Positions 39,765 to 50,358 of a stretch of DNA of 64,000 nt are shown one piece after another (the first letter of the stretch is position 1; each line of letters starts with the position of its first letter). The stretch is taken from positions 106,315 to 170,314 of the forward strand of contig QCJF01000001.1 in NCBI GenBank assembly GCA_003216195.1, read 5' to 3'. The DNA is from Pelagibacteraceae bacterium AG-404-P08. Lineage in GTDB: Bacteria; Pseudomonadota; Alphaproteobacteria; HIMB59. Under the pieces are notes generated by a model that worked only from the letters and a program-made list of their open reading frames with translations, did not search any database and was not told the DNA's origin. The position numbers and the translations under genes were made by a program.

Positions 39765-42434
39765 ATGAATATGAACTCTAATGAAGTCCGAAATGCGTTT
39801 ATTGATTATTTTAAAAATAATGATCATAGGCATGTCAAATCTGGATCTTTAGTTCCAGAAAATGACCCCTCTCTAATGTTCGCTAATTCAGGAATGGTTC
39901 AATTTAAAAATGTTTTCACAGGTATGGAACAGTTAGACTTCAAAAGAGCTACGACCTCTCAAAAATGTGTTCGGGCAGGAGGAAAACATAATGATTTAGA
40001 GAATGTTGGATTCACAACTCGACATCATACTTTCTTCGAGATGTTAGGAAATTTTTCTTTTGGTGATTATTTCAAAGAGCAAGCAATTCTATATGCTTGG
40101 AACTTAATAACTAAAGAATTTAAAATAAATAAAGATAAATTATTAGTTACTATATATCATGATGATGAAGTTGCAGAAAAATTTTGGAAAAAGATAGCTA
40201 ATTTACCCGATAGTAAAATAATTAAAATTTCAAGTTCTGATAATTTTTGGTCAATGGGTGACACAGGACCTTGCGGACCATGTTCGGAGATATTTTATGA
40301 TCATGGCGATAAATATTTTGGTGGCCCCCCAGGTTCGGTTGACGAAGATGGTGATCGCTTCATTGAAATATGGAATTTAGTTTTTATGCAGTATGAGCAG
40401 GTAGACAAAAATACTAGACTTGATTTACCTAAACCATGTGTAGACACTGGGATGGGTCTAGAAAGAATAACAGCGTTATTAAACGGTAGTAATGACAATT
40501 ATAGTTCTGATTTATTTTCAAATATTATTGATATTACTCAAGAGTTTATACAAAAAAAAATATCTGAACAAAATAAATCTAGTTTTAGAGTCATAGCAGA
40601 TCACTTACGGGCTTCCTCTTTTTTAATAGCTGATGGGGTTTTACCTTCAAATGAGGGGAGAGGGTATGTATTAAGGCGAATATTAAGAAGGGGAATAAGA
40701 CATGCTTATACATTAGGCTCCTCAGAACCATTATTTCACAAAATTTTTGATGAATTGCAAAACTTAATGGGCGATTTCTTCCGAGAACTTAACACTGGGG
40801 CTGAGGCTATTAAGGAAACTCTCTACAATGAGGAAATAAAATTTAGAGAAACTTTAAGTAAAGGCTTAGAGATACTCGGACAAGAAATACCTAATATTAA
40901 AAATAATAAATTAGACGGCAAAATCGCATTTAAATTATATGACACCTTTGGATTTCCCCTTGATTTAACACAAGATTATCTTAAATCAAAGAAAATCGAT
41001 GTTGATGTAGAGTCTTTTGATGCATCAATGAAGCTACAAAAAGAGGAAGCTAGATCTTCATGGAAGGGTAGCGGTGATGGAAATACTGAAAAGCTATGGT
41101 TTGATATTGCAAAAAAAACGAAACCAACAGTATTTAAAGGATATGATGAAACTACTTTAAAGGCAAATGTAACTACTTTAATCTTAGACTCAGAAGTAGT
41201 TGATGAATTAAGTAATAAAATTAAAAAATCAGCAATTATCACAGATGAGTCATGTTTTTATGCAGAGTCTGGTGGGCAAGTTGGAGATAAAGGCATAATT
41301 TCCACAGAAAATGCAGAATTTAAAGTGACAGATACTAGAAAAACTCCTCAAGGCATTTTTATCCATTTTGGTAATGTAATTTCAGGCAATTTTAAAATTG
41401 GAAATGAAGTTAAACTTAAAATAGATAGTAGTTTAAGGGAATTAATTAAAAAAAATCATTCTGCTACACATTTACTTCATGCTGCTTTGAGAAATAATTT
41501 AGGACCTCATGTAGCTCAGCGCGGATCTTTAGTTAATGAGAATAAATTACGTTTTGACTTTAGTCATAATAAACAAATATCATCAAATCAAATAGATATT
41601 ATTCAAAAAGAGGTAACAAATATAATTTCTAATGATCGTGAGACACAAATTGAAATTAAATCTCAAGAAGAAGCAATTAAACAAGGGGCTATGGCTTTGT
41701 TTGGAGAAAAATATGGTGAAGAGGTAAGAGTTGTTACACTGGGAGAACATAATAATAAACCTTATTCAATTGAGCTATGTGGGGGAACGCATGTATCAAA
41801 TGTAAAAGATATAGAGAAATTTTATATTATAAGTGAAGAGTCTGTTTCATCAGGAGTAAGGAGAATAGAGGCTTGTACTGGTAATAAGGTAGATGAATTT
41901 ATTAGTAATAAACTAAAAGAGGATCAATTACTTGAAAAAAAACTTGATGATAAAATCATTAACTTAATCTCACAAATAAACAAATTAAATGGAAAAATAA
42001 GTTTTAGTGAGGAAAATAAAAACCTTTATATAAAGAAGTTAGAAAATTATTTAGATAATTTAAAAAATAAATCAATACTCTCAAATGAGGAAAATAATAA
42101 AATAGAAGAAACAAATATAAATGGAATAAATTTTGTGTCTCAATTAATAGAAAACTTGCCTCCCAAAGAACTCAGATCAATTTTTGATAAATTTAAATTA
42201 GAAAAATCTAAATCTATTTTGGCTTGCATTACTACAAATGAGGATAAGGTATCTATCATAGTTGGGTTAACTAACGATTTAATAGATACTTATGATGCCA
42301 GAGTACTAATAAAAAGTACTTTTGATATACTAGGTTCAAAAGGTGGTGGGGGAAGAATTGACTTCGCTCAAGCTGGTGGCAACAAAAAAGATCAATTAAA
42401 TCAAGCTTTTTTAAGTATTAAAAATCAGATTTAA
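39765..42434 (+). CDS. alaS: Alanyl-tRNA synthetase
   Basis: Class II synthetase of 889 residues. Motif 1 to 3 blocks include [31 protein letters not shown] and DTGMGLERI; the editing domain has [12 protein letters not shown] and [12 protein letters not shown] with zinc-binding His and Cys; the C-terminal oligomerisation domain ends [18 protein letters not shown] codons at 39765 and 39771 are both possible starts. Its stop overlaps the convergent icd stop by 4 bases. Confidence 0.97.
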   Translation: MNMNSNEVRNAFIDYFKNNDHRHVKSGSLVPENDPSLMFANSGMVQFKNVFTGMEQLDFKRATTSQKCVRAGGKHNDLENVGFTTRHHTFFEMLGNFSFGDYFKEQAILYAWNLITKEFKINKDKLLVTIYHDDEVAEKFWKKIANLPDSKIIKISSSDNFWSMGDTGPCGPCSEIFYDHGDKYFGGPPGSVDEDGDRFIEIWNLVFMQYEQVDKNTRLDLPKPCVDTGMGLERITALLNGSNDNYSSDLFSNIIDITQEFIQKKISEQNKSSFRVIADHLRASSFLIADGVLPSNEGRGYVLRRILRRGIRHAYTLGSSEPLFHKIFDELQNLMGDFFRELNTGAEAIKETLYNEEIKFRETLSKGLEILGQEIPNIKNNKLDGKIAFKLYDTFGFPLDLTQDYLKSKKIDVDVESFDASMKLQKEEARSSWKGSGDGNTEKLWFDIAKKTKPTVFKGYDETTLKANVTTLILDSEVVDELSNKIKKSAIITDESCFYAESGGQVGDKGIISTENAEFKVTDTRKTPQGIFIHFGNVISGNFKIGNEVKLKIDSSLRELIKKNHSATHLLHAALRNNLGPHVAQRGSLVNENKLRFDFSHNKQISSNQIDIIQKEVTNIISNDRETQIEIKSQEEAIKQGAMALFGEKYGEEVRVVTLGEHNNKPYSIELCGGTHVSNVKDIEKFYIISEESVSSGVRRIEACTGNKVDEFISNKLKEDQLLEKKLDDKIINLISQINKLNGKISFSEENKNLYIKKLENYLDNLKNKSILSNEENNKIEETNINGINFVSQLIENLPPKELRSIFDKFKLEKSKSILACITTNEDKVSIIVGLTNDLIDTYDARVLIKSTFDILGSKGGGGRIDFAQAGGNKKDQLNQAFLSIKNQI

Positions 42435-43642
42435 TTTAATTTAGTTTGAAGATTTTTATCAAGACAATTTAAAAAATCTTCAGTGTTCATCCACGGCGAA
42501 TTTTTGTCTACAAGTAATGCTAAATCCTTAGTCATTTGACCAGACTCCACAGTTTCAATACAGGTTTCTTCAAGTGCCTTTGAAAACTTAATAAGTTCAT
42601 CGTTGCCATCGAACTCACCTCTAAAATTTAAACCTTTTGTCCAAGCAAATATTGATGCTATAGGATTTGTTGAAGTTTTTTCTCCTTTTTGATGAAGTCT
42701 ATAATGTCTAGTTACAGTTCCATGAGCAGCCTCAGCTTCAATTGTTTTGCCATCGGGTGTCATTAAAACACTAGACATCATACCCAAAGAACCAAACCCC
42801 TGTGCAACTGCATCTGACTGAACGTCTCCGTCATAATTCTTGCAAGCCCAAATAAAGTTACCTGACCATTTCATTGAAGATGCAACTAAATCATCAATAA
42901 GACGATGTTCGTAAACTATTTGGTTATTTTCAAAATCAGTTTTAAATTCTTTCTGAAAAATTTCATTAAATATCTCTTTAAATCTTCCATCGTATTTTTT
43001 TAAAATAGTATCTTTTGTTGAGAGGTATACAGGCCATTTTAATTTTAATCCATAATTAAAACAAGCTCTCGCAAAACCTCTAATTGACTCGTCTACATTA
43101 TACATAGAGAGGGCAACACCCTGATTTTGAAATTGAAAAACCTCTTTTTCCTCTACTTTTCCTTCTTCATCAACATATTTCATAAAGAGTTTCCCTGGTT
43201 TGTCGATCTTCATTTCTGTAGCTTTATATTGATCACCAAACGCATGCCTACCAACAACAATAGGGGCATCCCATGTCCTTACAATTCTTGGAATATTTTT
43301 ACATATAATTGGTTGTCTAAAAACAGTTCCATCTAAAATATTTCTTATAGTTCCATTTGGAGAACGCCACATTTTTTTTAGCTTAAATTCCGATACTCTA
43401 TTATCGTCAGGAGTGATCGTTGCACATTTTATACCAACACCAAATTTTTTTATTGCTTTTGCAGCCTCAACTGTAATTTCATCATTTGTTTGATCTCTAT
43501 TTTGTAAAGATAAGTCGTAATATTTTAGATCTATATCAAGATATGGAAGAATGAGCTTTTGTTTAATAAAATCCCATATAATCCTTGTCATTTCATCGCC
43601 ATCTAATTCGACCACAGGATTTTTTACTGAAACTTTTGCCAT
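42431..43642 (-). CDS. icd: Isocitrate dehydrogenase (NADP-dependent, eukaryotic-like dimer type)
   Basis: TCA-cycle enzyme giving 2-oxoglutarate and NADPH. The 403-residue protein begins [22 protein letters not shown] and has [20 protein letters not shown] for isocitrate binding and [23 protein letters not shown] plus [13 protein letters not shown] for metal and cofactor binding, all typical of the alphaproteobacterial/mitochondrial type. It diverges from psd. Confidence 0.96.
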   Translation of the reverse strand: MAKVSVKNPVVELDGDEMTRIIWDFIKQKLILPYLDIDLKYYDLSLQNRDQTNDEITVEAAKAIKKFGVGIKCATITPDDNRVSEFKLKKMWRSPNGTIRNILDGTVFRQPIICKNIPRIVRTWDAPIVVGRHAFGDQYKATEMKIDKPGKLFMKYVDEEGKVEEKEVFQFQNQGVALSMYNVDESIRGFARACFNYGLKLKWPVYLSTKDTILKKYDGRFKEIFNEIFQKEFKTDFENNQIVYEHRLIDDLVASSMKWSGNFIWACKNYDGDVQSDAVAQGFGSLGMMSSVLMTPDGKTIEAEAAHGTVTRHYRLHQKGEKTSTNPIASIFAWTKGLNFRGEFDGNDELIKFSKALEETCIETVESGQMTKDLALLVDKNSPWMNTEDFLNCLDKNLQTKLN

Positions 43643-43658
43643 TTATATAGAGATATTG

Positions 43659-43716
43659 ATTGTATAACAGATTAAATTAATAAAAAAAATCTATTTTATT
43701 GATCAAATTATACAAT
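43659..43716. repeat. Inverted 9-bp repeat between icd and psd
   Basis: ATTGTATAA (43659-43667) and TTATACAAT (43708-43716) form an exact dyad across the 94-base divergent gap. Each arm lies about 17-20 bases before one start codon and resembles a -10 element (TATACA), so they may be the two core promoters. Alternatively they are operator half-sites. Confidence 0.4.
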
Positions 43717-43736
43717 TCAGATATTAATTCCATCTT

Positions 43737-44399
43737 ATGTACTTCAGGTTTCATAAAGAAATTTCAGCTGCGCTGATAATACTATTTTTATTAGTAATTT
43801 TTTTTTATTTTATATATAAACCTTTATTTCTAATTTTTTTAATATTACTAATTTTTACATTCTATTTTTTTAGAGATCCTGAAAGAGTCGTTCCATTAGG
43901 TGATGATATTTTAGTTAGCCCAGCAGATGGATTAATTACAAATATTAGTGAGTACAAAGAGGGAAAAAAAAGTTATACCAAAGTTTCAATTTTTTTGAGT
44001 GTGTTTAATGTACATATCCAAAGATTGCCTCTTTCAGGTCAAATTACAAAAATTGATTATATTGAGGGTAAATTTATTAATGCAACTTTAGATAAAGCAA
44101 GTGAAGAAAATGAAAGATTAAGATTAACTCTTAAATCTGGATCTAACGTTATATACATAACACAAATTGCTGGTTTAATTGCCAGAAGAATAATTTGTTA
44201 TCTTAAAACTAATGAGAGAGTAAACCAAGGTGAAAGATATGGAATTATCAAGTTTGGAAGCAGAGTAGATATTGAATTTCCCAATTCATACAATTTAATG
44301 GTAAGCATTGGTCAGCAATGTATCGGTGGTGAAACTATCATTGCAAGAGATTTTAAAAACAACAAAAATATACAATCTAGAGAATATAAAAAGATTTAG
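43737..44399 (+). CDS. psd: Phosphatidylserine decarboxylase proenzyme
   Basis: Makes phosphatidylethanolamine. The 220-residue short form has two N-terminal membrane segments (about 12-50), FFRDPERVVP, VSPADGLIT, FLSVFNVHIQRLPLSG, and the self-cleavage site KFGSRVD, where the serine becomes the pyruvoyl group. It is 8 bases before pssA, pairing the two steps of phosphatidylethanolamine synthesis. Confidence 0.94.
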   Translation: MYFRFHKEISAALIILFLLVIFFYFIYKPLFLIFLILLIFTFYFFRDPERVVPLGDDILVSPADGLITNISEYKEGKKSYTKVSIFLSVFNVHIQRLPLSGQITKIDYIEGKFINATLDKASEENERLRLTLKSGSNVIYITQIAGLIARRIICYLKTNERVNQGERYGIIKFGSRVDIEFPNSYNLMVSIGQQCIGGETIIARDFKNNKNIQSREYKKI

Positions 44400-44407
44400 A
44401 CATTTAG

Positions 44408-45130
44408 ATGACCGAACATCCGCTCACTAAATTTATACCTAATTTAATTACACTAATGTCACTTATTGCAGGTATTTCCTCAATAAAGTTCTCTATTCAA
44501 AATAATTTTAAAATTGCCGTGCTTATGATAATGCTAGCAGCCTTTTTCGATTTCTTTGATGGATGGATGGCTAGAAAATTAAAAAAATCATCTCAATTTG
44601 GAGCTGAATTAGACTCTTTATCAGATTTTATTAGTTTTGGATTAGCTCCATCTTTACTTATAAATTTAAGTTTTACTAATGAGCTAGGTAGGATTGGATG
44701 GGTTATAAGTCTTTTTTATATTATTTGTGCAGCTCTTAGACTAGCTCGTTTCAATATCGAAAATATGAGAGAGCAAAGCAAAGTATTTTATGGCATACCC
44801 TCACCAGCCGCAGCAGGTATTATAATGATTCCGCTTTATCTAGATTTTATTGAACAAATACAATTTACTATCAACTATCCCATTGTAAGTGCCTTATTAG
44901 TTGTATTTGCGGGAGCTATGATGATTAGTAGAGTTCCGACTCCTTCTGTGAAAAATCTAAAAGTAAAAACTCTATATTTTAGACTTATGATTATTTTTAC
45001 AGTAATTATTTTAATATTTTTAATAAGCTATTTTTGGCAAACAACTCTTTTAGTTGCTTTTATTTATTTATTATTCTCTTTATTAAGTTTGTTTATCTAC
45101 TTTGTTAAATTTTTTAGAGGGGTTAGTTAA
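44408..45130 (+). CDS. pssA: CDP-diacylglycerol--serine O-phosphatidyltransferase
   Basis: A 240-residue integral membrane enzyme with about eight hydrophobic segments. The CDP-alcohol phosphatidyltransferase signature DGxxAR(8)G(3)D(3)D is perfect, from DGWMARKL to DSLSD. It supplies phosphatidylserine to Psd. Its last 48 bases overlap the end of the convergent RND pump gene. Confidence 0.94.
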   Translation: MTEHPLTKFIPNLITLMSLIAGISSIKFSIQNNFKIAVLMIMLAAFFDFFDGWMARKLKKSSQFGAELDSLSDFISFGLAPSLLINLSFTNELGRIGWVISLFYIICAALRLARFNIENMREQSKVFYGIPSPAAAGIIMIPLYLDFIEQIQFTINYPIVSALLVVFAGAMMISRVPTPSVKNLKVKTLYFRLMIIFTVIILIFLISYFWQTTLLVAFIYLLFSLLSLFIYFVKFFRGVS

Positions 45131-48100
45131 GTATTTTGATTTAAGCATCAAAGCTGATGGAGTTACAAGTAAAGTCAATAAAGTAGAAAAAAGTAATCCA
45201 AAAACAATTGCCCTCGATAAATCTACCCACCACTGAGTGTCAGGAGAGTTATAACTATATTCAAAGTTTACAAAATCAATATTTAATTTTAAAGCCATGG
45301 GAAGTAAACCAAGTACCGTAGTAGTTGTAGTCAATAAAACAGGTCTCAATCTTTGTGCACCCGTCATTAAAATGGCATCTCTAGCATCATTTGTCTTTTT
45401 TATTAATCTATCAAAGGTATCAATTAAGACTATATTGTTGTTTACAACTATACCTGCTAACGAAATGACTCCTATTCCGCTCATTACTATTCCAAATGGT
45501 TGTTTTGTAATTAAGAGCCCTAAAACAACGCCCACCGTTGACATAATTACTGCAAATAGAATTAATAAGGTGCTACTAAAACTATTAAATTGGGTCAAAA
45601 GAATTAAACCCATTAAAAAAACAGCTATCAAAAAAGCTTTTTGTAGAAAAGCTTTAGACTTCTGCTGACTTTCATCTTCCCCCTTAAATTCTATTTTTAC
45701 TCTAGGGTCAATATTTGCTGAATTAAATTCAGGAATATCTAAACCAAAGTTATTTGGAATATTGAATTTTTCAATTCCAAGCCAATGTTTTATAAGTCTG
45801 ACATAAGCATCAGTTTGATAAAATCTAGTTACATCTGATTTAATTGTTTCAATTCTATTTTGTTCTACTCTTGTCAAATTTCCTGTCTCTTGATTGGTTT
45901 CAATTTTAGTAAAATTTGAAATTGGTACATAGCCTGAAGATGTTGGTATCTTAATATTATCTAATTGATCGATTGTTCTCTGTTCTTTTGGCAATCGAAG
46001 GTAAATGGGAATAGACTCATCACTATCATCAGGTCTAAATTCACTCAATTTTAGCCCACTGGTCAGAAGTTTAATGGTGTTACCTATTATTGAAATACTA
46101 GCACCATATTTTGCAGCCTCTTCTCTATCAACATAAAGCTCATATTCAATACTTGGAGAGGGTAGAGATGTTTCTAAATCCTTTAAACCAGATATGCTTG
46201 ATAAATATTTTTCAATTCTCTTAAGTTCTTTAACTGTGATTTTAGGATCAGAAGAAGTTAAATTGATTTCAATGGGCTTGCCTCTAGGAGGCCCTGCTCT
46301 TAAAGTTCTTGTTTCAACTTTAATCCCAGGAATAGATGAAGTTTCTTGTCTTATTTCAGAAATTATTGTTTCTGCTTTTCTTCTTTTATCCCAATCTTTG
46401 AATTCTATATCTATAAACCCTATAATATCAGGCGAGCTTTCTTGTCTATTTTCTACATTCCCAGATGTTGTATAGACAGACTCAAATTCGTTATTCTTTT
46501 TTTGTAAGTTTAATACCTGTGACTCTACTTTTGCAACTAGTCTATCTTTTTCTAAAACTGAGAGATTACCTGTAGCATAAATAATTACTTTGGTATTCTC
46601 TGCTTCAACTGAAGGAAAAAAAGTAACTCCCTTACCAAACTTTCCATATGCACCATAGATACCAACTAACAGTATGAAAGATAGAACAACTATTTTTATA
46701 GGATTATTTATACAGAGCCTCAAAATAAAAAGGTAAATCTTAGTAAAAAAACCTACTTTTTCTAAATCAGTTAAGTCTTCGTCATCATCAGCATTTATTC
46801 TAGGGATAATCATTTTCTGAAAAAAACCTTTATTTTTAATATACCTAAAAACAAAAAACAAAATGACGCCAATTGAAATTGTTGTTATGGCTTTTGCACC
46901 CATATTTATGTAGCTATCAAATTCTAGTTGAGATAAAAAATTAAATGCAATAAAATTTATAATGCCAAATAAAATTAAAGGTATAATAAAGAAGAAAAAA
47001 AGATTTTTAATTTTATAGGCCTGAGTTCCTATTATAGGAATAACAATTAATGCCATAGCTAAACTAGAACCTAAAACAGATATTACTGTTATAGGTATAT
47101 ACTTCATAAAACCACCAGTTGTACCTGGCCAAAATAAAAGAGGAATAAATGCTGCTATAGTAGTAAAAGTTGAAGCCATGATAGGAAGGGACATTCTTGA
47201 TGCAGCCTTTATATATGACTCTGCTAGCCCCATACCCTCTTGTATTTTTCTTTGGGCATATTCAACTACAACCACAGCCCCATCAACAAGTAGCCCAACT
47301 GAGAGAATTAACCCAAACAAAACAACCATATTGATTGTAAAGCCAAGTGAATAGAGGATTAAAATAGATGATAAAAAAGAACCCGGCACGGCTAAACCTA
47401 CAAGTAAACTTGACCTTATACCAAGAAAGATAACAACCACACTCATAACAAGTATTATTGAAAAAATTACATTATTTTGGAGATCTCCTAACATACTTTT
47501 AATATTTACAGACTCATCACCAGAAAAAGTTATGTTGACCTTTGAAGGAAGAATTTTTTGCTCTTCCTTTACCAACTGTTTTACATGATCAACAGTCTCT
47601 ACAATGTTTGCTCCAATTCTTTTAGATATTTCTAAAGTGAAAGCAGACTTATTATTTAATCGGGCAAATTTTTCTGGATCTTTAAAAGTTCTTTTAAGTT
47701 GGGCAATATCTTTAAATTTGATTGTTTTTTTATCATTTACTTTTATTGGTGTATTAAAAACATCATTCAGGCTCTCATATAAACCAGGAATTTTAATTAC
47801 AAATCTTCCATCTCCTGTATCAAGATTTCCAGCTGAAACTATTTGGTTATTAGATCTTACAAAATTTAATATTTCATTTAAATTTAATCCATAAGCTTCT
47901 ATTTTGTTCTGATCAATGACAATGTCTAGTTGCTCTTCTCTTTCACCACCAATATTTACTTCTAAAACATTTGGTAAAGATTGTATTTTGTCTTTAAGGT
48001 CATTTGATATCTTTTTAAGTAAAAATTCAGATATGTCACCACTTATAGATACAACCAAAATAGGAAATAAACTTATATTGACCTCACTTACCTTGGGCTC

Positions 48101-48472
48101 ATCTGCATCATCTGGTAAATCTGACTTTGCTCTGTCAACTTGTTCTCTAGTATCTAAAAGTGCTTGATCAGGATCAAACCCAGCATCAAACTCTAATAAA
48201 ACATTTCCACCACCTTGATAAGAAGTGCTAGTCATTTCTTTTTTTCCTTCGATATTTGAAACTTCATCTTCAACAGGTTTTATTAAAAGTTTTTCAGAGT
48301 CCTCTGGCGATATTCCTGTTAAACCAAGAGATACGTATATATAAGGCAAACTTACATCTGGCGATGACTCTTTAGGAATATTATTAAATACAAGCGATCC
48401 ACTAACAATAACAAATAGGAAAATGGAAATTGTAGTTCTGTAGTATTGACTTGCTAAGTTAACCAAGCTCAT
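45083..48472 (-). CDS. RND-type efflux transporter permease
   Basis: A 1129-residue inner-membrane pump of the HAE/AcrB superfamily, with two repeats of transmembrane bundle plus large periplasmic loops. Segment 4 reads GLLVDGAVVVVEYAQRK, so D397 is followed by Gly398 where AcrB has a second Asp. A loop of charged residues at about 555-575 (NADDDEDL) joins the halves. Substrate cannot be inferred. The adaptor gene lies 2 bases upstream; no outer-membrane factor is in the window. Confidence 0.9.
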   Translation of the reverse strand: MSLVNLASQYYRTTISIFLFVIVSGSLVFNNIPKESSPDVSLPYIYVSLGLTGISPEDSEKLLIKPVEDEVSNIEGKKEMTSTSYQGGGNVLLEFDAGFDPDQALLDTREQVDRAKSDLPDDADEPKVSEVNISLFPILVVSISGDISEFLLKKISNDLKDKIQSLPNVLEVNIGGEREEQLDIVIDQNKIEAYGLNLNEILNFVRSNNQIVSAGNLDTGDGRFVIKIPGLYESLNDVFNTPIKVNDKKTIKFKDIAQLKRTFKDPEKFARLNNKSAFTLEISKRIGANIVETVDHVKQLVKEEQKILPSKVNITFSGDESVNIKSMLGDLQNNVIFSIILVMSVVVIFLGIRSSLLVGLAVPGSFLSSILILYSLGFTINMVVLFGLILSVGLLVDGAVVVVEYAQRKIQEGMGLAESYIKAASRMSLPIMASTFTTIAAFIPLLFWPGTTGGFMKYIPITVISVLGSSLAMALIVIPIIGTQAYKIKNLFFFFIIPLILFGIINFIAFNFLSQLEFDSYINMGAKAITTISIGVILFFVFRYIKNKGFFQKMIIPRINADDDEDLTDLEKVGFFTKIYLFILRLCINNPIKIVVLSFILLVGIYGAYGKFGKGVTFFPSVEAENTKVIIYATGNLSVLEKDRLVAKVESQVLNLQKKNNEFESVYTTSGNVENRQESSPDIIGFIDIEFKDWDKRRKAETIISEIRQETSSIPGIKVETRTLRAGPPRGKPIEINLTSSDPKITVKELKRIEKYLSSISGLKDLETSLPSPSIEYELYVDREEAAKYGASISIIGNTIKLLTSGLKLSEFRPDDSDESIPIYLRLPKEQRTIDQLDNIKIPTSSGYVPISNFTKIETNQETGNLTRVEQNRIETIKSDVTRFYQTDAYVRLIKHWLGIEKFNIPNNFGLDIPEFNSANIDPRVKIEFKGEDESQQKSKAFLQKAFLIAVFLMGLILLTQFNSFSSTLLILFAVIMSTVGVVLGLLITKQPFGIVMSGIGVISLAGIVVNNNIVLIDTFDRLIKKTNDARDAILMTGAQRLRPVLLTTTTTVLGLLPMALKLNIDFVNFEYSYNSPDTQWWVDLSRAIVFGLLFSTLLTLLVTPSALMLKSKYLTNPSKKFNKVDKQT

Positions 48473-48474
48473 GA

Positions 48475-49380
48475 TTAATTATAATTAACTTTTTCTCCTG
48501 CAGACACGTATTGCTGACCAACAATTATAATTTTTTCTTTTTGACTTAAGCCAGACACCAACATGTAATCAGAGGTATCTTCTATAACGTTAATTTTTTT
48601 AAATTGTACGGTATTATCAGATCCTATGACTTTTACACCTAACTCTCCTGAGTCTCCCAAAGCTAGAATTGAGGGAGAAATTTTATGCGCAAGAACATTT
48701 CCTTTAACTATAGAAATTATTGATGATAATCCATCTTTATATCTAAGATCTTTATTTTCAACTTTGACAACAATTTCAAAAGTTTTAGTCTCCGGATCCG
48801 AAATAGGAGAGATATAATCAATTGTGCCATTAACTTTTTCATCAAGTATTGTCACCTCAACTTTATTTTCTAAGGATATATCTAGAATTTCATTTTCGTT
48901 AATATAACCAAATATTTTTAATGAGCTTAAATCAATAATTTCATAGACCTTTTCGCCAGGCATCACAAGCTCTCCGGCAATCTTATGACCGTCTAAAAGT
49001 ATTCCATCAAAAGGTGCAAAAAGAGCATATTTATCAAATTCACTTTGAGACAATAAGTTTAATTTATATAAATCAGAGTTCGTTTTGTAATCATCTAATT
49101 CAATTATATGCTGACCTTTTTTTATTTTAGATCCTGCTTTGACCAACACTTTTTCTATTGTAGTCATCACCTCACTCTTAACTTCAATTCTCCTTAAAGC
49201 TTCAGTAGTTGAGCTAAAAACAATACTATCTTTTATCGTTTGTGCAGAGGAGTCTATAACCTCAACAGAAAATAATTTTTCATCTGTTTCTTCTTTGCTT
49301 CCCCATTCTGATGAGTAACATATAGAGTTTATAAGTGTTATGATTGATACAACAATTATTTTTTTTATGGTGGATAACAT
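48475..49380 (-). CDS. RND efflux periplasmic adaptor (membrane fusion protein)
   Basis: An HlyD/AcrA-like adaptor of about 301 residues from the ATG at 49380, which places the signal peptide (MLSTIKKIIVV...CYSSEW) correctly; a start 42 bases upstream is less likely. It has the lipoyl-like half motifs KAGSKIKKGQHIIELD and APFDGILLDGHKIAGELVMPGE, with a very short coiled hairpin between them, then a beta-barrel domain. It is shorter than the 380-400 residues common in AcrA. Paired with the downstream pump. Confidence 0.85.
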   Translation of the reverse strand: MLSTIKKIIVVSIITLINSICYSSEWGSKEETDEKLFSVEVIDSSAQTIKDSIVFSSTTEALRRIEVKSEVMTTIEKVLVKAGSKIKKGQHIIELDDYKTNSDLYKLNLLSQSEFDKYALFAPFDGILLDGHKIAGELVMPGEKVYEIIDLSSLKIFGYINENEILDISLENKVEVTILDEKVNGTIDYISPISDPETKTFEIVVKVENKDLRYKDGLSSIISIVKGNVLAHKISPSILALGDSGELGVKVIGSDNTVQFKKINVIEDTSDYMLVSGLSQKEKIIIVGQQYVSAGEKVNYN

Positions 49381-49444
49381 GGATGAGTTTAAACCTACTA
49401 GAATATATGTAATCGAATACATATCAGATTATGAGTAAAATTAA

Positions 49445-50044
49445 ATGAAACAGTGGTATAAAACTAGAAAAAAAGACCCTTTTTACATAAAAGCAAAGAA
49501 AAATGACATTATTTCTAGAGCTTATTACAAATTAGAAGAAATAGATAAAAAACACAATTTATTCAAAAACGATAAAAAAATATTAGATGTTGGATGTTCA
49601 CCAGGTGGCTGGACACAATATATTTTGAATAAAAACCCAAAAAACAAAATAGTAGGTATTGATATACTACCAACTGTTAAGCAGATTGAGGACAAATTCA
49701 AATTTTATATGATGGACTTAAATCAGTATCAATTAATTGATAAATTATTTACATTAAATAAATACACATTTGACTCGATAATTTCAGATATCGCACCAAA
49801 CACAAGTGGAAACCAATTTTTAGATCAAACCAATAGTTATGATTTGAGTATGCTTTCAGCAAAATTTATTGAAAAATATTTAAACAAAGGTGGTAATTTT
49901 TTAGTAAAAAACTTTCAAGGAGAGGATACAGAAAAGTTATTTAAGTTTGTTAAACCTTATTTTGACAAAACACAATATATTAAGCCAGCTGCATCAGATA
50001 AAAAATCTAAAGAAATTTACATCTTAGGTTTGTTAAAAAAATAA
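49445..50044 (+). CDS. rlmE: 23S rRNA (uridine-2552 2'-O) methyltransferase RlmE/FtsJ
   Basis: A 199-residue AdoMet-dependent methyltransferase acting on the A-loop of 23S rRNA. AdoMet motif I is LDVGCSPGGWTQYIL; the K-D-K-E tetrad fits RAYYKLEEI, ISDIAPNTSG, FLVKNFQGED and KEIYILG. Length and N-terminal W-Y-KTRKKDPFYIKAK pattern are typical. Its 3' end overlaps the convergent DUF2794 gene by 28 bases. Confidence 0.95.
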   Translation: MKQWYKTRKKDPFYIKAKKNDIISRAYYKLEEIDKKHNLFKNDKKILDVGCSPGGWTQYILNKNPKNKIVGIDILPTVKQIEDKFKFYMMDLNQYQLIDKLFTLNKYTFDSIISDIAPNTSGNQFLDQTNSYDLSMLSAKFIEKYLNKGGNFLVKNFQGEDTEKLFKFVKPYFDKTQYIKPAASDKKSKEIYILGLLKK

Positions 50045-50343
50045 TTTTTTAACCATACATTCAATGAATTCAGAGTAGAAAAAATTTTCTTTTTATCTTT
50101 ATATGTAACTTCAAAAATTTCTTTATCGAATTTTTTAGAATAAATAATTTTGATAATTGGAAAAGAAAAATTTGATTTGTAAAAAGTAATTTTTGTTTTT
50201 TTGTAATTTGAGTCCTGAGTTTGGATTGAATAATTTCTCCATATATTTTTTGATAAACCATAGGAGTAAGTATTAAGAATATATTGGAATGTTTTCTTTG
50301 GGATTGTGTCGATATAATTTTTATTTATGTTTAAAATTTTCAA
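50017..50343 (-). CDS. DUF2794 family protein
   Basis: A 108-residue lysine-rich protein. IPKKTFQYILNTYSYGLSKNIWRNYSIQ aligns by eye with the DUF2794 pattern (F.R.EL..IL.LYG..V..GEWRDYAID), followed by TKITFYKSNFSFPIIKIIY matching its FSVFRR...PLYRIEK block. The family is restricted to alphaproteobacteria and has no known function. It starts 15 bases from the divergent redoxin gene. Confidence 0.65.
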   Translation of the reverse strand: MKILNINKNYIDTIPKKTFQYILNTYSYGLSKNIWRNYSIQTQDSNYKKTKITFYKSNFSFPIIKIIYSKKFDKEIFEVTYKDKKKIFSTLNSLNVWLKNYFFNKPKM

Positions 50344-50358
50344 TATATATTATGTTAA

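Noticed and set aside
49381..49422. Upstream start for the RND adaptor
   Set aside because: It would place 14 residues before the signal peptide; the ATG at 49380 begins it correctly.
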